DNA from: an uncultured Eubacteriales bacterium
Lineage (GTDB): Bacteria; Bacillota; Clostridia; Peptostreptococcales; Anaerovoracaceae
Assembly: GCA_900315485.1 (NCBI GenBank)
Contig: OMZI01000018.1
Coordinates: 1 to 64,000, forward strand
Direction of reading: 5' to 3'
DNA length: 64,000 nt
In this document: positions 53,140 through 61,687 of the stretch, in pieces
How the letters are laid out: each line of letters starts with the position of its first letter
Numbering within the stretch: the stretch's first letter is position 1
Notes under the pieces: generated by a model
What the model saw: the letters and a program-made list of their open reading frames with translations, nothing else
Told to the model about the DNA's origin: nothing
Databases searched by the model: none
Made by a program: the position numbers and the translations under genes

Positions 53140-54264
53140 TTACGCTGCCTCCTTTCCGGTCTTTTCCTTGCCTTTGTCTTTCTTCTTAGGTTTGATTTTC
53201 TCAACAAAAGCAGTGATTCTTGCTCTGAAAGCCGGATTGTATGTTCCGATCATTACCAGAATCAGCACGATAGCGTAAGTCAGCATTCTGTAATCAGCGA
53301 ACTGTCTGAGTGCTTCAGGCAGTACTGTCAGAAGTGCGGCCGCGATCATTCCGCCCCAGATATTACCGATACCTCCGAGTACTACGAATACCAGAATAAG
53401 TACCGATGTGTTGAAGTTGAACTTGACCGGTGCCAGCGTGCTGTAGTTCTGTCCGAACATGCAGCCTGCCATTCCTGCGAGAGATGCACTTACAACGAAC
53501 GCCATGAGTTTGTACTTCTTGACATCGAGCCCTATGGACTCGCCTGCGATACGGTTGTCCCTGATAGCCATAATGGCACGGCCCTGCTTGGAGTTCTTGA
53601 GATTCAGAACAACAAACAGAGTGAAAGCCGTGAGGATGGCTGCTCCGGTAAATGTCGCCAGCTTGGTTACACCGGTAGCTCCGATAGCACCTGTTATGAT
53701 TCTCTGATTGTTTTCAATGCCGTCGATAGTGTGATTGAACGCAAAGAGCAGATGCCCCTTTTCATCCAGTCCGAAAAAGAGAACGTTCATGAAATTCCTT
53801 ACTATCTCGCCGAATGCAAGAGTAACGATTGCAAGATAGTCGCCTCTGAGTCCGAGAATAGGAATTCCGATTATAAATCCGGCTATCGCTGCAGCAAATG
53901 CAGCTACCAGAAGAGCTATCATCAGTCTCGCAGGACCAAACTCTATGCTCTGTTCCAGCACTCTTGTCACTACAACACCGGTAAATGCACCTACAGCCAT
54001 GAAGCCTGCATGTCCCAGAGAAAGCTCACCCGATATACCTACTACGAGATTGAGGGATATAGCCAGTGAAACGTACACACAGATCGGAACAAACTGTCCC
54101 TGCAGATTGTGACCGATAAAGCCTACAGCTGCACCCAGCTGCAGCAGGATATATCCGACCACAAGGACTCCGTATGAGATCAGTGCCTCTTTTCTGTATT
54201 CACTTCCCTTAACAGCGTTTTTAAGTCCTCTGCTGCTGATCGACTTTAATAATCTGTCTGCCAT
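53140..54264 (-). CDS. livM: Branched-chain amino acid ABC transporter permease LivM
   Basis: A 374-residue inner-membrane permease with about nine helices. LivM motifs: LNLVVGISGELSLGHAGFMA near residue 75, GIPILGLRGDYLAIVTLAFG, AIRDNRIAGESIGLDVKKYK (the ATPase coupling loop), and VLGGIGNIWGGMIAAALLTV. A lysine-rich tail (KIKPKKKDKGKEKTGKEAA) follows the last helix. The livG start is directly adjacent, so the genes are co-translated. Confidence 0.95.
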   Translation of the reverse strand: MADRLLKSISSRGLKNAVKGSEYRKEALISYGVLVVGYILLQLGAAVGFIGHNLQGQFVPICVYVSLAISLNLVVGISGELSLGHAGFMAVGAFTGVVVTRVLEQSIEFGPARLMIALLVAAFAAAIAGFIIGIPILGLRGDYLAIVTLAFGEIVRNFMNVLFFGLDEKGHLLFAFNHTIDGIENNQRIITGAIGATGVTKLATFTGAAILTAFTLFVVLNLKNSKQGRAIMAIRDNRIAGESIGLDVKKYKLMAFVVSASLAGMAGCMFGQNYSTLAPVKFNFNTSVLILVFVVLGGIGNIWGGMIAAALLTVLPEALRQFADYRMLTYAIVLILVMIGTYNPAFRARITAFVEKIKPKKKDKGKEKTGKEAA

Positions 54265-54272
54265 GGCTTCAC

Positions 54273-55157
54273 CTACACTTTCTCACTGACCTTCTTCCCA
54301 AGAAGTCCTGTAGGCTTGACGAGAAGAACAATGATAAGACAGGCAAAAACGATGGCATCTGAGAGCTCAGTTGAAATATATGCTCTTGAGAATATTTCGA
54401 TAATCCCGAGAATCAGTCCACCGATCATTGCGCCAGGAATCGAGCCGATACCGCCGAATACCGCAGCTGTGAATGCCTTGATACCAGGCATCGCGCCTGT
54501 TGTAGGCATCAGCACCGGATAAGCAGAACACATGAGTACACCCGCAACTGCAGCAAGACCTGATCCTATTGCAAATGTGAGTGATATGGACTGATTGACA
54601 TTTATGCCCATCAGCTGAGCCGCACCGTTATCTTCGGATACAGCCCTCATGGCTTTGCCTGCTTTTGTTCTGTTAACAAACAGTGTCAGAACTATCATGA
54701 TTAAGATATTGGCCAGAATCGTAAAGAGAGATACAGGTGCGATAGTCAGCTTGCCCCCTGCTGCGTGAATCGTATTGATGCCCTCAAACAGACTAGGGAA
54801 AACTCTCGGATTGGCTCCCCATATAAGGAGTGCTGAATTCTGAAGGAAATATGACACCCCTATAGCCGTAATAAGAACAGCAAGAGATCCTGTGCCACGT
54901 AGTGGTCTGTATGCCAGTCTTTCGATAAGTATACCAAGCAGTGTGCAGACGACCATTGCAACGAGAAGTGCTACCCATCCGTTCATCCCTACATACATAG
55001 TCAGAACAAACGATACATAGCCGCCTATCATTATGATATCTCCATGAGCAAAATTAAGCATTTTGGAGATTCCGTATACCATCGTATAGCCGAGTGCGAT
55101 TATCGCATACACGCTTCCAAGACTCAGACCCGAAATCAAATTTGTCAAGAAATTCAT
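54273..55157 (-). CDS. livH: Branched-chain amino acid ABC transporter permease LivH
   Basis: A 294-residue permease with about eight helices: GLSLGSVYAIIALGYTMVYG, ISKMLNFAHGDIIMIGGYVS, MRAVSEDNGAAQLMGINVNQ (coupling loop), and AFTAAVFGGIGSIPGAMIGG are standard LivH segments. It forms the channel with LivM. It is separated from livK by 105 bases that hold a hairpin. Confidence 0.95.
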   Translation of the reverse strand: MNFLTNLISGLSLGSVYAIIALGYTMVYGISKMLNFAHGDIIMIGGYVSFVLTMYVGMNGWVALLVAMVVCTLLGILIERLAYRPLRGTGSLAVLITAIGVSYFLQNSALLIWGANPRVFPSLFEGINTIHAAGGKLTIAPVSLFTILANILIMIVLTLFVNRTKAGKAMRAVSEDNGAAQLMGINVNQSISLTFAIGSGLAAVAGVLMCSAYPVLMPTTGAMPGIKAFTAAVFGGIGSIPGAMIGGLILGIIEIFSRAYISTELSDAIVFACLIIVLLVKPTGLLGKKVSEKV

Positions 55158-55197
55158 TTTATTGTCCTTTATTAGTATTCGGTCTATAAGCTATTTT

Positions 55198-55227
55198 GGG
55201 GTGCCGCATATGAAAATGCAGCACCCC
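55198..55227 (-). promoter_or_regulatory. Intercistronic hairpin between livK and livH
   Basis: GGGGTGC pairs with GCACCCC, with GCAT/ATGC-type pairing inside. No T-run follows on the minus strand, so it looks like an RNA-stabilising hairpin that would favour the binding-protein mRNA over the permease part rather than a terminator. Confidence 0.6.
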
Positions 55228-55262
55228 CTGTAAACAACTATCTACTTAAGTCAGCAAGAGCT

Positions 55263-56441
55263 TTACTGCTCAACGTATTTACCATCCTGAATGAGGTAAA
55301 TCTTAGGAGCCTTATCAACTACACCTGTGGACTCCCACTTCATCTCGCCGGATGCTGTCAGACCAGTGATGCTGAATCCGCCGTTGAACTGTTCTATCAT
55401 TGCCTCACAGATATCTTCCATGCTTGCATCAGTTCCAAGACCTGTCTTGCCGAATGCTTCATATACTGCATATACGCAGTCATATGCGTCAGCTGCGAAC
55501 TGGATAGGCTTCTCACCGTAAGCTTTCTGATATGCATCAACGAATGCCTTTGTAGCGTCATCCTCTGCATCTGCAGAGAACGGTGTCAGGAGCAGAGATC
55601 CTTCAGCAAGAGCTGTATCGAATCCTTCAAGAGCAAGGATTCCGTCAAGTCCGTCACATCCGAAGTACTTAGGTGCGTATCCCATATCACTTGCCTGCTT
55701 CATGATATTCGAAGCTGGTGTGTAGTAGATTGGCAGGAAGATTAAATCAACGTTTGCATTCTTCATGCTGTTGAGCTGTGCACTGAAGTCAGCATTAGCA
55801 TCATCAGCGAAAGCCTCTGCTGCAGCAACAGTCTTGCCCTTAGCTTCGAATTCAGCCTTGAATGCATCGTAGATTCCTGTTGAGTAGTTGTCTGCGTTGT
55901 TATAGATAGCACCAACTACTGCATCAGGATAGTTCTCAGCGATGTAATCTGCTGCGATCTGTCCCTGCTGAGGATCCTGGAAGCAGAGCTGATATACATT
56001 GTCATTGCCTTCAACTACAGCTGCTGCAGAAGCAGATGGTGTCAGGACGAATGTTCTGTTCTCATATGCTTCAGCTGCTACAGCTGTACAAGGTGCAGAT
56101 GTTACTGTTCCGATAAGAATCTGCATTCCATCGTCCATAAGCTTGTTATAAGCGTTTACTGACTTCTCAGCATCATGCTCGTCATCCTGCATGTCCCATA
56201 CAAGCTGAACGCCATCAGGATTTGCTGCGTTGATCTCATCAACAGCGAGCTGAGCACCATTATTAACTGCAACTCCGTAGAGAGCTGCCGGTCCGGTCAG
56301 AGGTCCGATGCCGCCAAGATGCAACACATTGTCGCCGCCTTCGCTGCCGCCGTCACTTGAACCGCCACCGCATGCTGTCATAGCAAATACCATCATTACC
56401 GACAGAGCTACGACAAGAAATTTTGTCCAATTCTTCTTCAT
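55263..56441 (-). CDS. livK: Branched-chain amino acid ABC transporter binding lipoprotein LivK
   Basis: A 392-residue extracellular binding protein. The signal ends in a lipobox (VMMVFAMTAC, C24), then a Gly/Ser spacer. The periplasmic-binding fold of the Leu/Ile/Val type follows: IGPLTGPAALYGVAVNNGAQ, LIGTVTSAPCTAVAAEAYEN, FVLTPSASAAAV, FLPIYYTPASNIMKQASDMG. First structural gene of the operon, with AAAGGAGAAAGAATT before its ATG. The substrate within the branched-chain group cannot be fixed. Confidence 0.94.
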   Translation of the reverse strand: MKKNWTKFLVVALSVMMVFAMTACGGGSSDGGSEGGDNVLHLGGIGPLTGPAALYGVAVNNGAQLAVDEINAANPDGVQLVWDMQDDEHDAEKSVNAYNKLMDDGMQILIGTVTSAPCTAVAAEAYENRTFVLTPSASAAAVVEGNDNVYQLCFQDPQQGQIAADYIAENYPDAVVGAIYNNADNYSTGIYDAFKAEFEAKGKTVAAAEAFADDANADFSAQLNSMKNANVDLIFLPIYYTPASNIMKQASDMGYAPKYFGCDGLDGILALEGFDTALAEGSLLLTPFSADAEDDATKAFVDAYQKAYGEKPIQFAADAYDCVYAVYEAFGKTGLGTDASMEDICEAMIEQFNGGFSITGLTASGEMKWESTGVVDKAPKIYLIQDGKYVEQ

Positions 56442-56560
56442 AATTCTTTCTCCTTTGATACCCTAGAATTATTTGTCTTTTGACCTGAGTGATAGTTGAT
56501 GTGTTACCCATTCGGTCCCGGACTCCCATATCAGCGGTGCTGCCCGCCTGCATGATTAAA

Positions 56561-56578
56561 GCCCGCATTGCTGCGGGC
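56561..56578 (-). promoter_or_regulatory. Attenuator-like hairpin in the liv leader
   Basis: GCCCGCA pairs with TGCGGGC around four bases, followed on the minus strand by TTTAATC. A second GCGGGC lies 14 bases downstream and could pair with the first arm instead. It is placed between the leader peptide and livK. Confidence 0.55.
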
Positions 56579-56619
56579 TCAGAGTCTGGGTTAATTCGAT
56601 CTCAGTACTTCCTGCTGCC

Positions 56620-56706
56620 CTACAGCACAAATCCGTCCTTTTCAAGTCTCTCGACCAGAAGGACGCCGATAATGCTGATAATGACAACGTTTAATGTGAA
56701 GTACAT
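56620..56706 (-). CDS. Branched-chain-rich leader peptide of the liv operon
   Basis: A 28-residue reading frame with a strong ribosome site (AAAGGAGATCATT). It begins MYFTLNVVIISIIGVLLVER and ends in KDGFVL; about half its residues are Val, Ile or Leu. It is located about 25 bases downstream of the inferred transcription start of the liv operon and before a hairpin that can end transcription. This is the arrangement of ribosome-controlled attenuation: shortage of charged Leu, Ile or Val tRNA would stall translation and change folding. A tiny membrane protein is the alternative reading. Confidence 0.6.
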   Translation of the reverse strand: MYFTLNVVIISIIGVLLVERLEKDGFVL

Positions 56707-56736
56707 AATGATCTCCTTTCGATTAAGTACAACCGA

Positions 56737-56765
56737 ATTATAGTATTGTGAAGATTTTGTGTCAA
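56737..56765 (-). promoter_or_regulatory. Promoter of the liv operon
   Basis: TTGACA (56760-56765), 17 bases, TATAAT (56737-56742) on the minus strand, a full consensus promoter 31 bases before the leader peptide start. Confidence 0.88.
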
Positions 56766-56943
56766 CACTTTTTGTGTATTTACTCCAAATTCCGATGCAA
56801 AATTTGTGTACGAAATACAGAACAGGAGAATTTTTTGGTCATTTATCCTCATTTTCGGCGTTTTATCTGCCGTTTTTTGTAAGAAAACCTCAATACGCCA
56901 TGTTGCATCAGATTCTGCTTTATGCAGATTTTTTCACTGTGTG

Positions 56944-56979
56944 AAAAGAAAACCGCCCTCACCCGGAGGTGCGAGCGGC
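56944..56979 (-). terminator. Terminator of the phosphoribosyltransferase gene
   Basis: CTCACC and GGTG(C)GAG, extended by CCGC/GCGG, form a stem with a CGGA loop; TTTTCTTTTC follows on the minus strand. Confidence 0.75.
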
Positions 56980-57000
56980 CGTTTATCACTTTACAGTCTT

Positions 57001-57549
57001 CTATTGCGGAGTGCCGTCTGAATTGAAGAGCGGCAGGTACTCAAGATATGTTATATCCTTTCTGTCTGCAGCTTCTCCCTCTGCGAGAACAGCGAACTTT
57101 CCTACGAGTTCTCCGCCGACAGTGTCGACGAGCTGCTCAAGTGCAGCAACAGACTCTCCGGTGCTGATGACGTCGTCGACGATCAGGATGCGCTTGCCTT
57201 CAAGCACCTTTCTTTCGTCTCCGCCGAGGCAGAGCATCTGAACGTGGCTTGTAGTGATCGACTTTACCTGTACCATTACAACGTCCTGCATGTAAAGCTT
57301 GGCTCCCTTGCGTGCAACAATGTATGGCTTGTCTGCCTGGCGTGCCATTTCATAGGTGAGAGGAATTCCCTTGGTCTCAGCTGTGAGAAGCACATCGAAC
57401 TCCGGCGCAAGCTTCAGAAGGTCTCTGGCACATGCCTCGGTGATCTCAACATCGTTGAACATAATAAATCCTGCGATGTACAGGTCATCAGTGATCTTGC
57501 AAAGCGGCATAGTCTTTTCTACGCCTGCGATCGTCATCGTGTATTCCAT
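57001..57549 (-). CDS. Purine-type phosphoribosyltransferase
   Basis: A 182-residue type I phosphoribosyltransferase. The PRPP-binding motif is GKRILIVDDVISTGESVAAL; FDVLLTAETKGIPLTYEMAR and KPYIVARKGAKLYMQDV are like the adenine/xanthine branch (Apt, Xpt). It probably salvages a purine base. The exact base is uncertain; Apt-like is the first choice. It is a single gene with its own terminator, between the liv promoter and sortase B. Confidence 0.85.
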   Translation of the reverse strand: MEYTMTIAGVEKTMPLCKITDDLYIAGFIMFNDVEITEACARDLLKLAPEFDVLLTAETKGIPLTYEMARQADKPYIVARKGAKLYMQDVVMVQVKSITTSHVQMLCLGGDERKVLEGKRILIVDDVISTGESVAALEQLVDTVGGELVGKFAVLAEGEAADRKDITYLEYLPLFNSDGTPQ

Positions 57550-57610
57550 AATCTAATCCTTTCTGTTCCATTCAGATTAATGAGCACTAATATTATACTA
57601 TCACGCAACT

Positions 57611-57642
57611 AAAAATGCACCACCTATTCAAGGCGGTGCATT
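57611..57642 (-). terminator. Terminator of the sortase gene
   Basis: AATGCACC pairs with GGTGCATT around a 13-base loop, followed by TTTAG on the minus strand. Confidence 0.8.
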
Positions 57643-57675
57643 CCTTGTCTTACTCCCAGCGGTGGATAATGCAGA

Positions 57676-58410
57676 TTACTCCCAAGGTATCATCTTGCCG
57701 ACTACCATGTACCTCGCTTCCTGATACTCATACGCACAGGTGCTGAGGATGACCAGTCTGTCTTCGGCAGTCATCTCTTCTGTTGTGATATATGTCGCCA
57801 GCGATTTTATCAGGTTGATGTATTCCTGCTTGCCCTCTTCATCATGGAAGTTCGTAGTATATATAGCGCTGTCAGACGGCTGGTGCACGAAAGCGCATAT
57901 CTTCAGATGATACTTGCCTTCAGGCGTAATAAGCTCGAACTGCGGATGCTCCTTACAGTACTCAGGATCCTTGAGTTCCTTGATATCGCCGAACATCGTA
58001 TGGTCCTGCATATGGTGTCCGTAGACTATGGTATTGAACTGATTAAACGGTTCTTCTGTAATTGCATCCGCAAACAGTGTTCCTCCCAGTGTCCATGTCC
58101 CGTCGAACGAGATGTGCAGGTAGTAATCGTTATCCTTTCCCTGAACTATCGGATAGTTGATGTTGGTGCTTTCATAGTAAAGCCATCCGACTATGTCAGG
58201 ATTGATCTTGCGAAGGGCGTCAAAATCGATTTCTCCGTTGAAGCCTTCAGGCATCGCGGTCTCAGCGATCCTGCTGTATATATCTCTGTTGACCTTGTAA
58301 TCATGCATGATCTTATACACTCTGTATCCCGAGAACACAACAATGCCAGCAAGACATACCATGATTATGTCAAGCGCTATCCGTCTTACCTTGCTTTTCT
58401 TTTTCTTCAT
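57676..58410 (-). CDS. srtB: Class B sortase
   Basis: A 244-residue cysteine transpeptidase that anchors surface proteins to the cell wall. An N-terminal helix (ALDIIMVCLAGIVVFSGYR) serves as membrane anchor. The catalytic residues are H132 (IVYGHHMQD), C225 (VILSTCAYEYQEARYMVVG) and R233. The extra helix before the active-site strand fits class B. No substrate gene is adjacent. It could act on the adhesin whose halves lie at 1465 and 22345 (sorting motif VPPKTG), or on others outside the window. Confidence 0.92.
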   Translation of the reverse strand: MKKKKSKVRRIALDIIMVCLAGIVVFSGYRVYKIMHDYKVNRDIYSRIAETAMPEGFNGEIDFDALRKINPDIVGWLYYESTNINYPIVQGKDNDYYLHISFDGTWTLGGTLFADAITEEPFNQFNTIVYGHHMQDHTMFGDIKELKDPEYCKEHPQFELITPEGKYHLKICAFVHQPSDSAIYTTNFHDEEGKQEYINLIKSLATYITTEEMTAEDRLVILSTCAYEYQEARYMVVGKMIPWE

Positions 58411-58442
58411 CGCAGATTTTGCCTTTCCGGTGCCCGTTCCCT

Positions 58443-59942
58443 TTATTCAGGAATCACTACGCCTTCATATCCCTTCAGGAATCCGTAAATGAGCGGCAGC
58501 GCCTTTTCTACGCCGCCTTCCTCATAGGATTCTATGTTCATCGGCATGACAGGATCGTGGAGAGACTTTCTAAGCAGGAACCAGCCCTTGCTTCCGTCCA
58601 GGTCATAATTGACGCGGACTCCCTCGTAGTTAGGAACTTCGAGTTCAAGTCCCGATGTCTCCTTGACCCACTTTTCCATGTCTTCAATCACTTTGGCTCC
58701 GAGAGCTCTGAAGTCATCGCCTTCAAGTCCGAATCTTATCTCGCAGGATTCAGCCGGACTTTCAAGTCCCTCAAGCAAAGCGGTAATGTCCTTCCCCTCT
58801 GCCTTAAGCTTCGCTGCGTTTATCACTATCTGAACGGCGAGGAACGCCCCGTCGTCAAGATAGAAGTTATCCGTATATGCAGCATGTCCCGATGTCTCCA
58901 TTGCAAGGAACGCCTGTCCGCCGTCTGCATTTATCTCCCTGGCCTTGTTTATAACATTCCTGTAGCCCCTCTTGTATCTGAGGTGCTTAAGGCCAAGCTT
59001 TCCTTCAAGGAAATCATGCAGCTGATCCGATGTTACGCTGTCTGTTACAACAGTGCCTCCCGGATAGTCCTCTGCCGCAAGAGCTGCAGCAAGAGCGACC
59101 GCCTCATTTCTTGCGATCGGCTTGCCGTCAGGTCCGACAGCTGCAGATCTGTCTACGTCTGTATCGAATATAAGCCCGAGGTCGGCCTTGCTGTCAAGCA
59201 CAGCTTTGCATATTGATGCCATTGCCTCATCATTCTCAGGATTAGGCTGATGGTTAGGGAAAGTTCCGTCAGGCTCGAGGAACTGGCTTCCGCTGATATC
59301 AGCTCCCATAGGCTCGAGTACATCTTTTGCGAAAAATCCGCCGGCACCGTTTCCAGCATCGACTACGATGTGCATACCGCTTAGTCCGCCCGGAACATCC
59401 TTGAGTCCGAGGGAAATCATCTGTCTGAGGTAAGCAGCATACATCTGCAGTACGTTCGATTCTCTCTCCTCGTAAAATTCGCCTACAAAATTGTATTTTG
59501 CCGCCTTCTTAAGTATATCTGTTATGTCTTCCTTATCAAGTCCGCCTTCCCTGGTAAAGAACTTGAAGCCGTTTCTGTTCCACGGGAGGTGGCTCGCCGT
59601 GATCATGACAGCACCATCAAAATCCAGCTGCGGAAGCACGGTAGACATGAACATTGCCGGAGTGGAAGCAAGACCTGCATCATAGCACTCAGCTCCGAAC
59701 ATGGTCATACCCTTGAGCAGAGCCTCGGTAAGAGGACCTGCGCTGAGTCTTGAGTCGTGTCCGACCGCTATTCTCAGATCATACGGATTCTTACCTGCTT
59801 TGAAGCCCAGCCAGTATGCAAAAGCTCCTCCGATCGCGCCTGCAGCCTCAGGTGTCAGATTGACCTCTTCTCCCGCAACGCCTTCCATTGCTACTCCGCG
59901 TATATCACTGCCGTTCTGCAGCTTCATGAAATCTATCATCAT
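58443..59942 (-). CDS. Phosphomannomutase/phosphoglucomutase
   Basis: A 499-residue alpha-D-phosphohexomutase. The phosphoserine loop is VMITASHLPWNRNGFKFF with S117; the metal loop is LIFDTDVDRSAAV; the sugar-binding loop is FLAMETSGHAAY; and the phosphate-binding end is GVRVNYDLDGSKGWFLLRKS. The family usually has TASHNP; the LPWNRNG version is found in a subgroup related to plant-type mutases. It interconverts hexose 1- and 6-phosphates for cell-wall and glycan precursors. It is monocistronic or transcribed with sortase B, 32 bases apart. Confidence 0.92.
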   Translation of the reverse strand: MMIDFMKLQNGSDIRGVAMEGVAGEEVNLTPEAAGAIGGAFAYWLGFKAGKNPYDLRIAVGHDSRLSAGPLTEALLKGMTMFGAECYDAGLASTPAMFMSTVLPQLDFDGAVMITASHLPWNRNGFKFFTREGGLDKEDITDILKKAAKYNFVGEFYEERESNVLQMYAAYLRQMISLGLKDVPGGLSGMHIVVDAGNGAGGFFAKDVLEPMGADISGSQFLEPDGTFPNHQPNPENDEAMASICKAVLDSKADLGLIFDTDVDRSAAVGPDGKPIARNEAVALAAALAAEDYPGGTVVTDSVTSDQLHDFLEGKLGLKHLRYKRGYRNVINKAREINADGGQAFLAMETSGHAAYTDNFYLDDGAFLAVQIVINAAKLKAEGKDITALLEGLESPAESCEIRFGLEGDDFRALGAKVIEDMEKWVKETSGLELEVPNYEGVRVNYDLDGSKGWFLLRKSLHDPVMPMNIESYEEGGVEKALPLIYGFLKGYEGVVIPE

Positions 59943-60077
59943 AATCTCCTTGTTTATGTATTAACCGGGGAATGTCTGCCTGTTATTTTTCAATAAGTCA
60001 GACAAATTGCATGGTTATTGTATCACACATGCACCTTTTATTCCCGTCCCCGTTCGGATTCCGGAAATAGTGATTCT

Positions 60078-60395
60078 CTATAGAAAGCTTTCCAGAATAA
60101 ACACGGTAACGCAGCATATGACCGCCACCCTCAGAAGGCTCGCTCCGTACCATGCCGCCAGTATTCCCGCGATCAGTGCTGCCGCTCCGGCGACCGGTGA
60201 CTGTGTGGCCTCCACTATAGCCGGGAAGGTCATCACCGCCAGCGTCACGTACGGCACATAATACAGGAACGACTGGAAGAATCTGTTCTCGATAGGCTTC
60301 TTCATAACAAGTGAAGCCGCAACTCTCATCAGCCATGTCGCGAAGACCATGACGAATATGTAGATGTAGATATATACGCCACTACTCATCTGCAT
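60078..60395 (-). CDS. azlD: Branched-chain amino acid exporter small subunit AzlD
   Basis: A 105-residue membrane protein with four helices: VYIYIYIFVMVFATWLMRVA, FFQSFLYYVPYVTLAVMTFP, AGAAALIAGILAAWYGASLL, and a last hydrophobic stretch. This is the AzlD pattern. The start ATG overlaps the end of azlC by 14 bases; longer readings upstream are shadows of azlC. Together with AzlC it exports branched-chain amino acids or analogues. Confidence 0.9.
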   Translation of the reverse strand: MQMSSGVYIYIYIFVMVFATWLMRVAASLVMKKPIENRFFQSFLYYVPYVTLAVMTFPAIVEATQSPVAGAAALIAGILAAWYGASLLRVAVICCVTVFILESFL

Positions 60396-61176
60396 CACCG
60401 CCTTCCGCACGCGAATACATTTCCACGTCCTCAGAGATCTTTTCCGCTTCCCCCATGATCTCCTTTTCCGCCGCTTCTTCACTTCTCGGGAAGAGTACGG
60501 CAAACAGAGCAGATATAAGGACTGTCAGTATGATGGTCCTGTTGCCCTGCGAGAGGTCAGATATCACAGGCAGCTTTCCGGCAGCCAGCGAGCAGGCAAA
60601 GCTCACGATTACAGCTCCTGCTACCGCCTTGTCCTTTCTCGACGGCGGAATTATGACCGCAAGGAACATGCCGAAGAGAGCAACGCTCAGCGCGCTGACT
60701 ATCCTCGCCGGCAGGATGTTTCCCATCGATATCCCGAGAGCAGTGCCCACGGCCCACATCGGTACAGCCGTGATAAGGGCCCCGAATGTATAGTACGGAG
60801 TCGGCACTCCCGGTCTCGCGATGGTAATCCCGAATATCTCATCTGTGATGCAGGTGCCTACAAGCATCCTTGTCCCGAGCGGGGTCCCCGCCGGCATCCT
60901 CTGATTGAGGGCAAAACCCATAAGGATGTATCTCGCGTTGATGATGAACGTAAGGACTATAAGTTCTATAAGCGCCGTGTTTGCGGCATACAGGGAGAAG
61001 CCCATGTACTGTCCCGCCGATGCATATGTAAGAAGACTTGCAAGGAACCCCTGGAAAGGGCTGAACCCGTATCCCCTGGCCGCGATGCCAAGCGAAAAAG
61101 CCACGGCAAAATAGCCGAGGCCTATCGGGAGACCGTCCCTCATTCCATGTCTGAAAATGGTTCTGTTATCTTCCAC
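60382..61176 (-). CDS. azlC: Branched-chain amino acid exporter large subunit AzlC
   Basis: A 264-residue permease of the AzlC family with about seven helices. Signature regions are GLPIGLGYFAVAFSLGIAAR, GFLASLLTYASAGQYMGFSL, INARYILMGFALNQRMP and CITDEIFGITIARP. The start is GTG. A polar tail of about 35 residues (EEAAEKEIMGEAEKISEDVE) is longer than in most members. It starts 22 bases after ilvN, so it shares the operon. Confidence 0.92.
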   Translation of the reverse strand: MEDNRTIFRHGMRDGLPIGLGYFAVAFSLGIAARGYGFSPFQGFLASLLTYASAGQYMGFSLYAANTALIELIVLTFIINARYILMGFALNQRMPAGTPLGTRMLVGTCITDEIFGITIARPGVPTPYYTFGALITAVPMWAVGTALGISMGNILPARIVSALSVALFGMFLAVIIPPSRKDKAVAGAVIVSFACSLAAGKLPVISDLSQGNRTIILTVLISALFAVLFPRSEEAAEKEIMGEAEKISEDVEMYSRAEGGDADE

Positions 61177-61198
61177 CTATACCCTCTGTTGTAACGAA

Positions 61199-61672
61199 TT
61201 ATTTGTATTCCATTGCTATCGCACCGGTACGCTGCACCTCTGCGATGCCAAAGCTCTTGACCATCTGGATGAAGTCTTCCACTTCATCTGTCGGTGCGTG
61301 ATACTCAAGGATCAGATGCTTGGGCGTCACCTTCAGTATCCTGGCGCCCGTTATCTGGCACAGCTCGATGATAGACGACCTGTTGGTCGCTGTGTATGCG
61401 AGCTTGATAAGCATCATCTCAAGGCAGACGCTTCTCGCCTCGCTCAGGCGGCGCACCTTGATTACATCGACCTTTTTATTGAGCTGTTTCTCGATCTGAT
61501 CTATAGTTCTCTGGTCTCCGGTGGACACTATGGTCATACTGGAGATCTCGTGATTGTCAGTCTCACCTACTGCGAGGCTGTCGATGTTGAATCCGCGGCG
61601 GGCGAACAGTCCGGAGATGCCTGACAGTACACCGTCTCTGTTTTCAACCAGTACAGAAAATATGCCTTTCAT
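61199..61672 (-). CDS. ilvN: Acetolactate synthase regulatory subunit
   Basis: A 157-residue small subunit. The N-terminal ACT domain has FSVLVENRDGVLSGISGLFA and RRGFNIDSLAVGETDN; the C-terminal part (RSSIIELCQITGARILKVTP, LILEYHAPTDEVEDFIQMVK) is the activating domain. It confers feedback control by valine on IlvB. It lies 15 bases after ilvB. Confidence 0.95.
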   Translation of the reverse strand: MKGIFSVLVENRDGVLSGISGLFARRGFNIDSLAVGETDNHEISSMTIVSTGDQRTIDQIEKQLNKKVDVIKVRRLSEARSVCLEMMLIKLAYTATNRSSIIELCQITGARILKVTPKHLILEYHAPTDEVEDFIQMVKSFGIAEVQRTGAIAMEYK

Positions 61673-61687
61673 CTTCGCTCCTCCCCG

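Noticed and set aside
56480-56600. T-box riboswitch before livK
   Set aside because: GGGCAGCACCGC faintly resembles the T-box sequence, but the conserved core and the specifier stem could not be made out; a leader peptide explains the region better.
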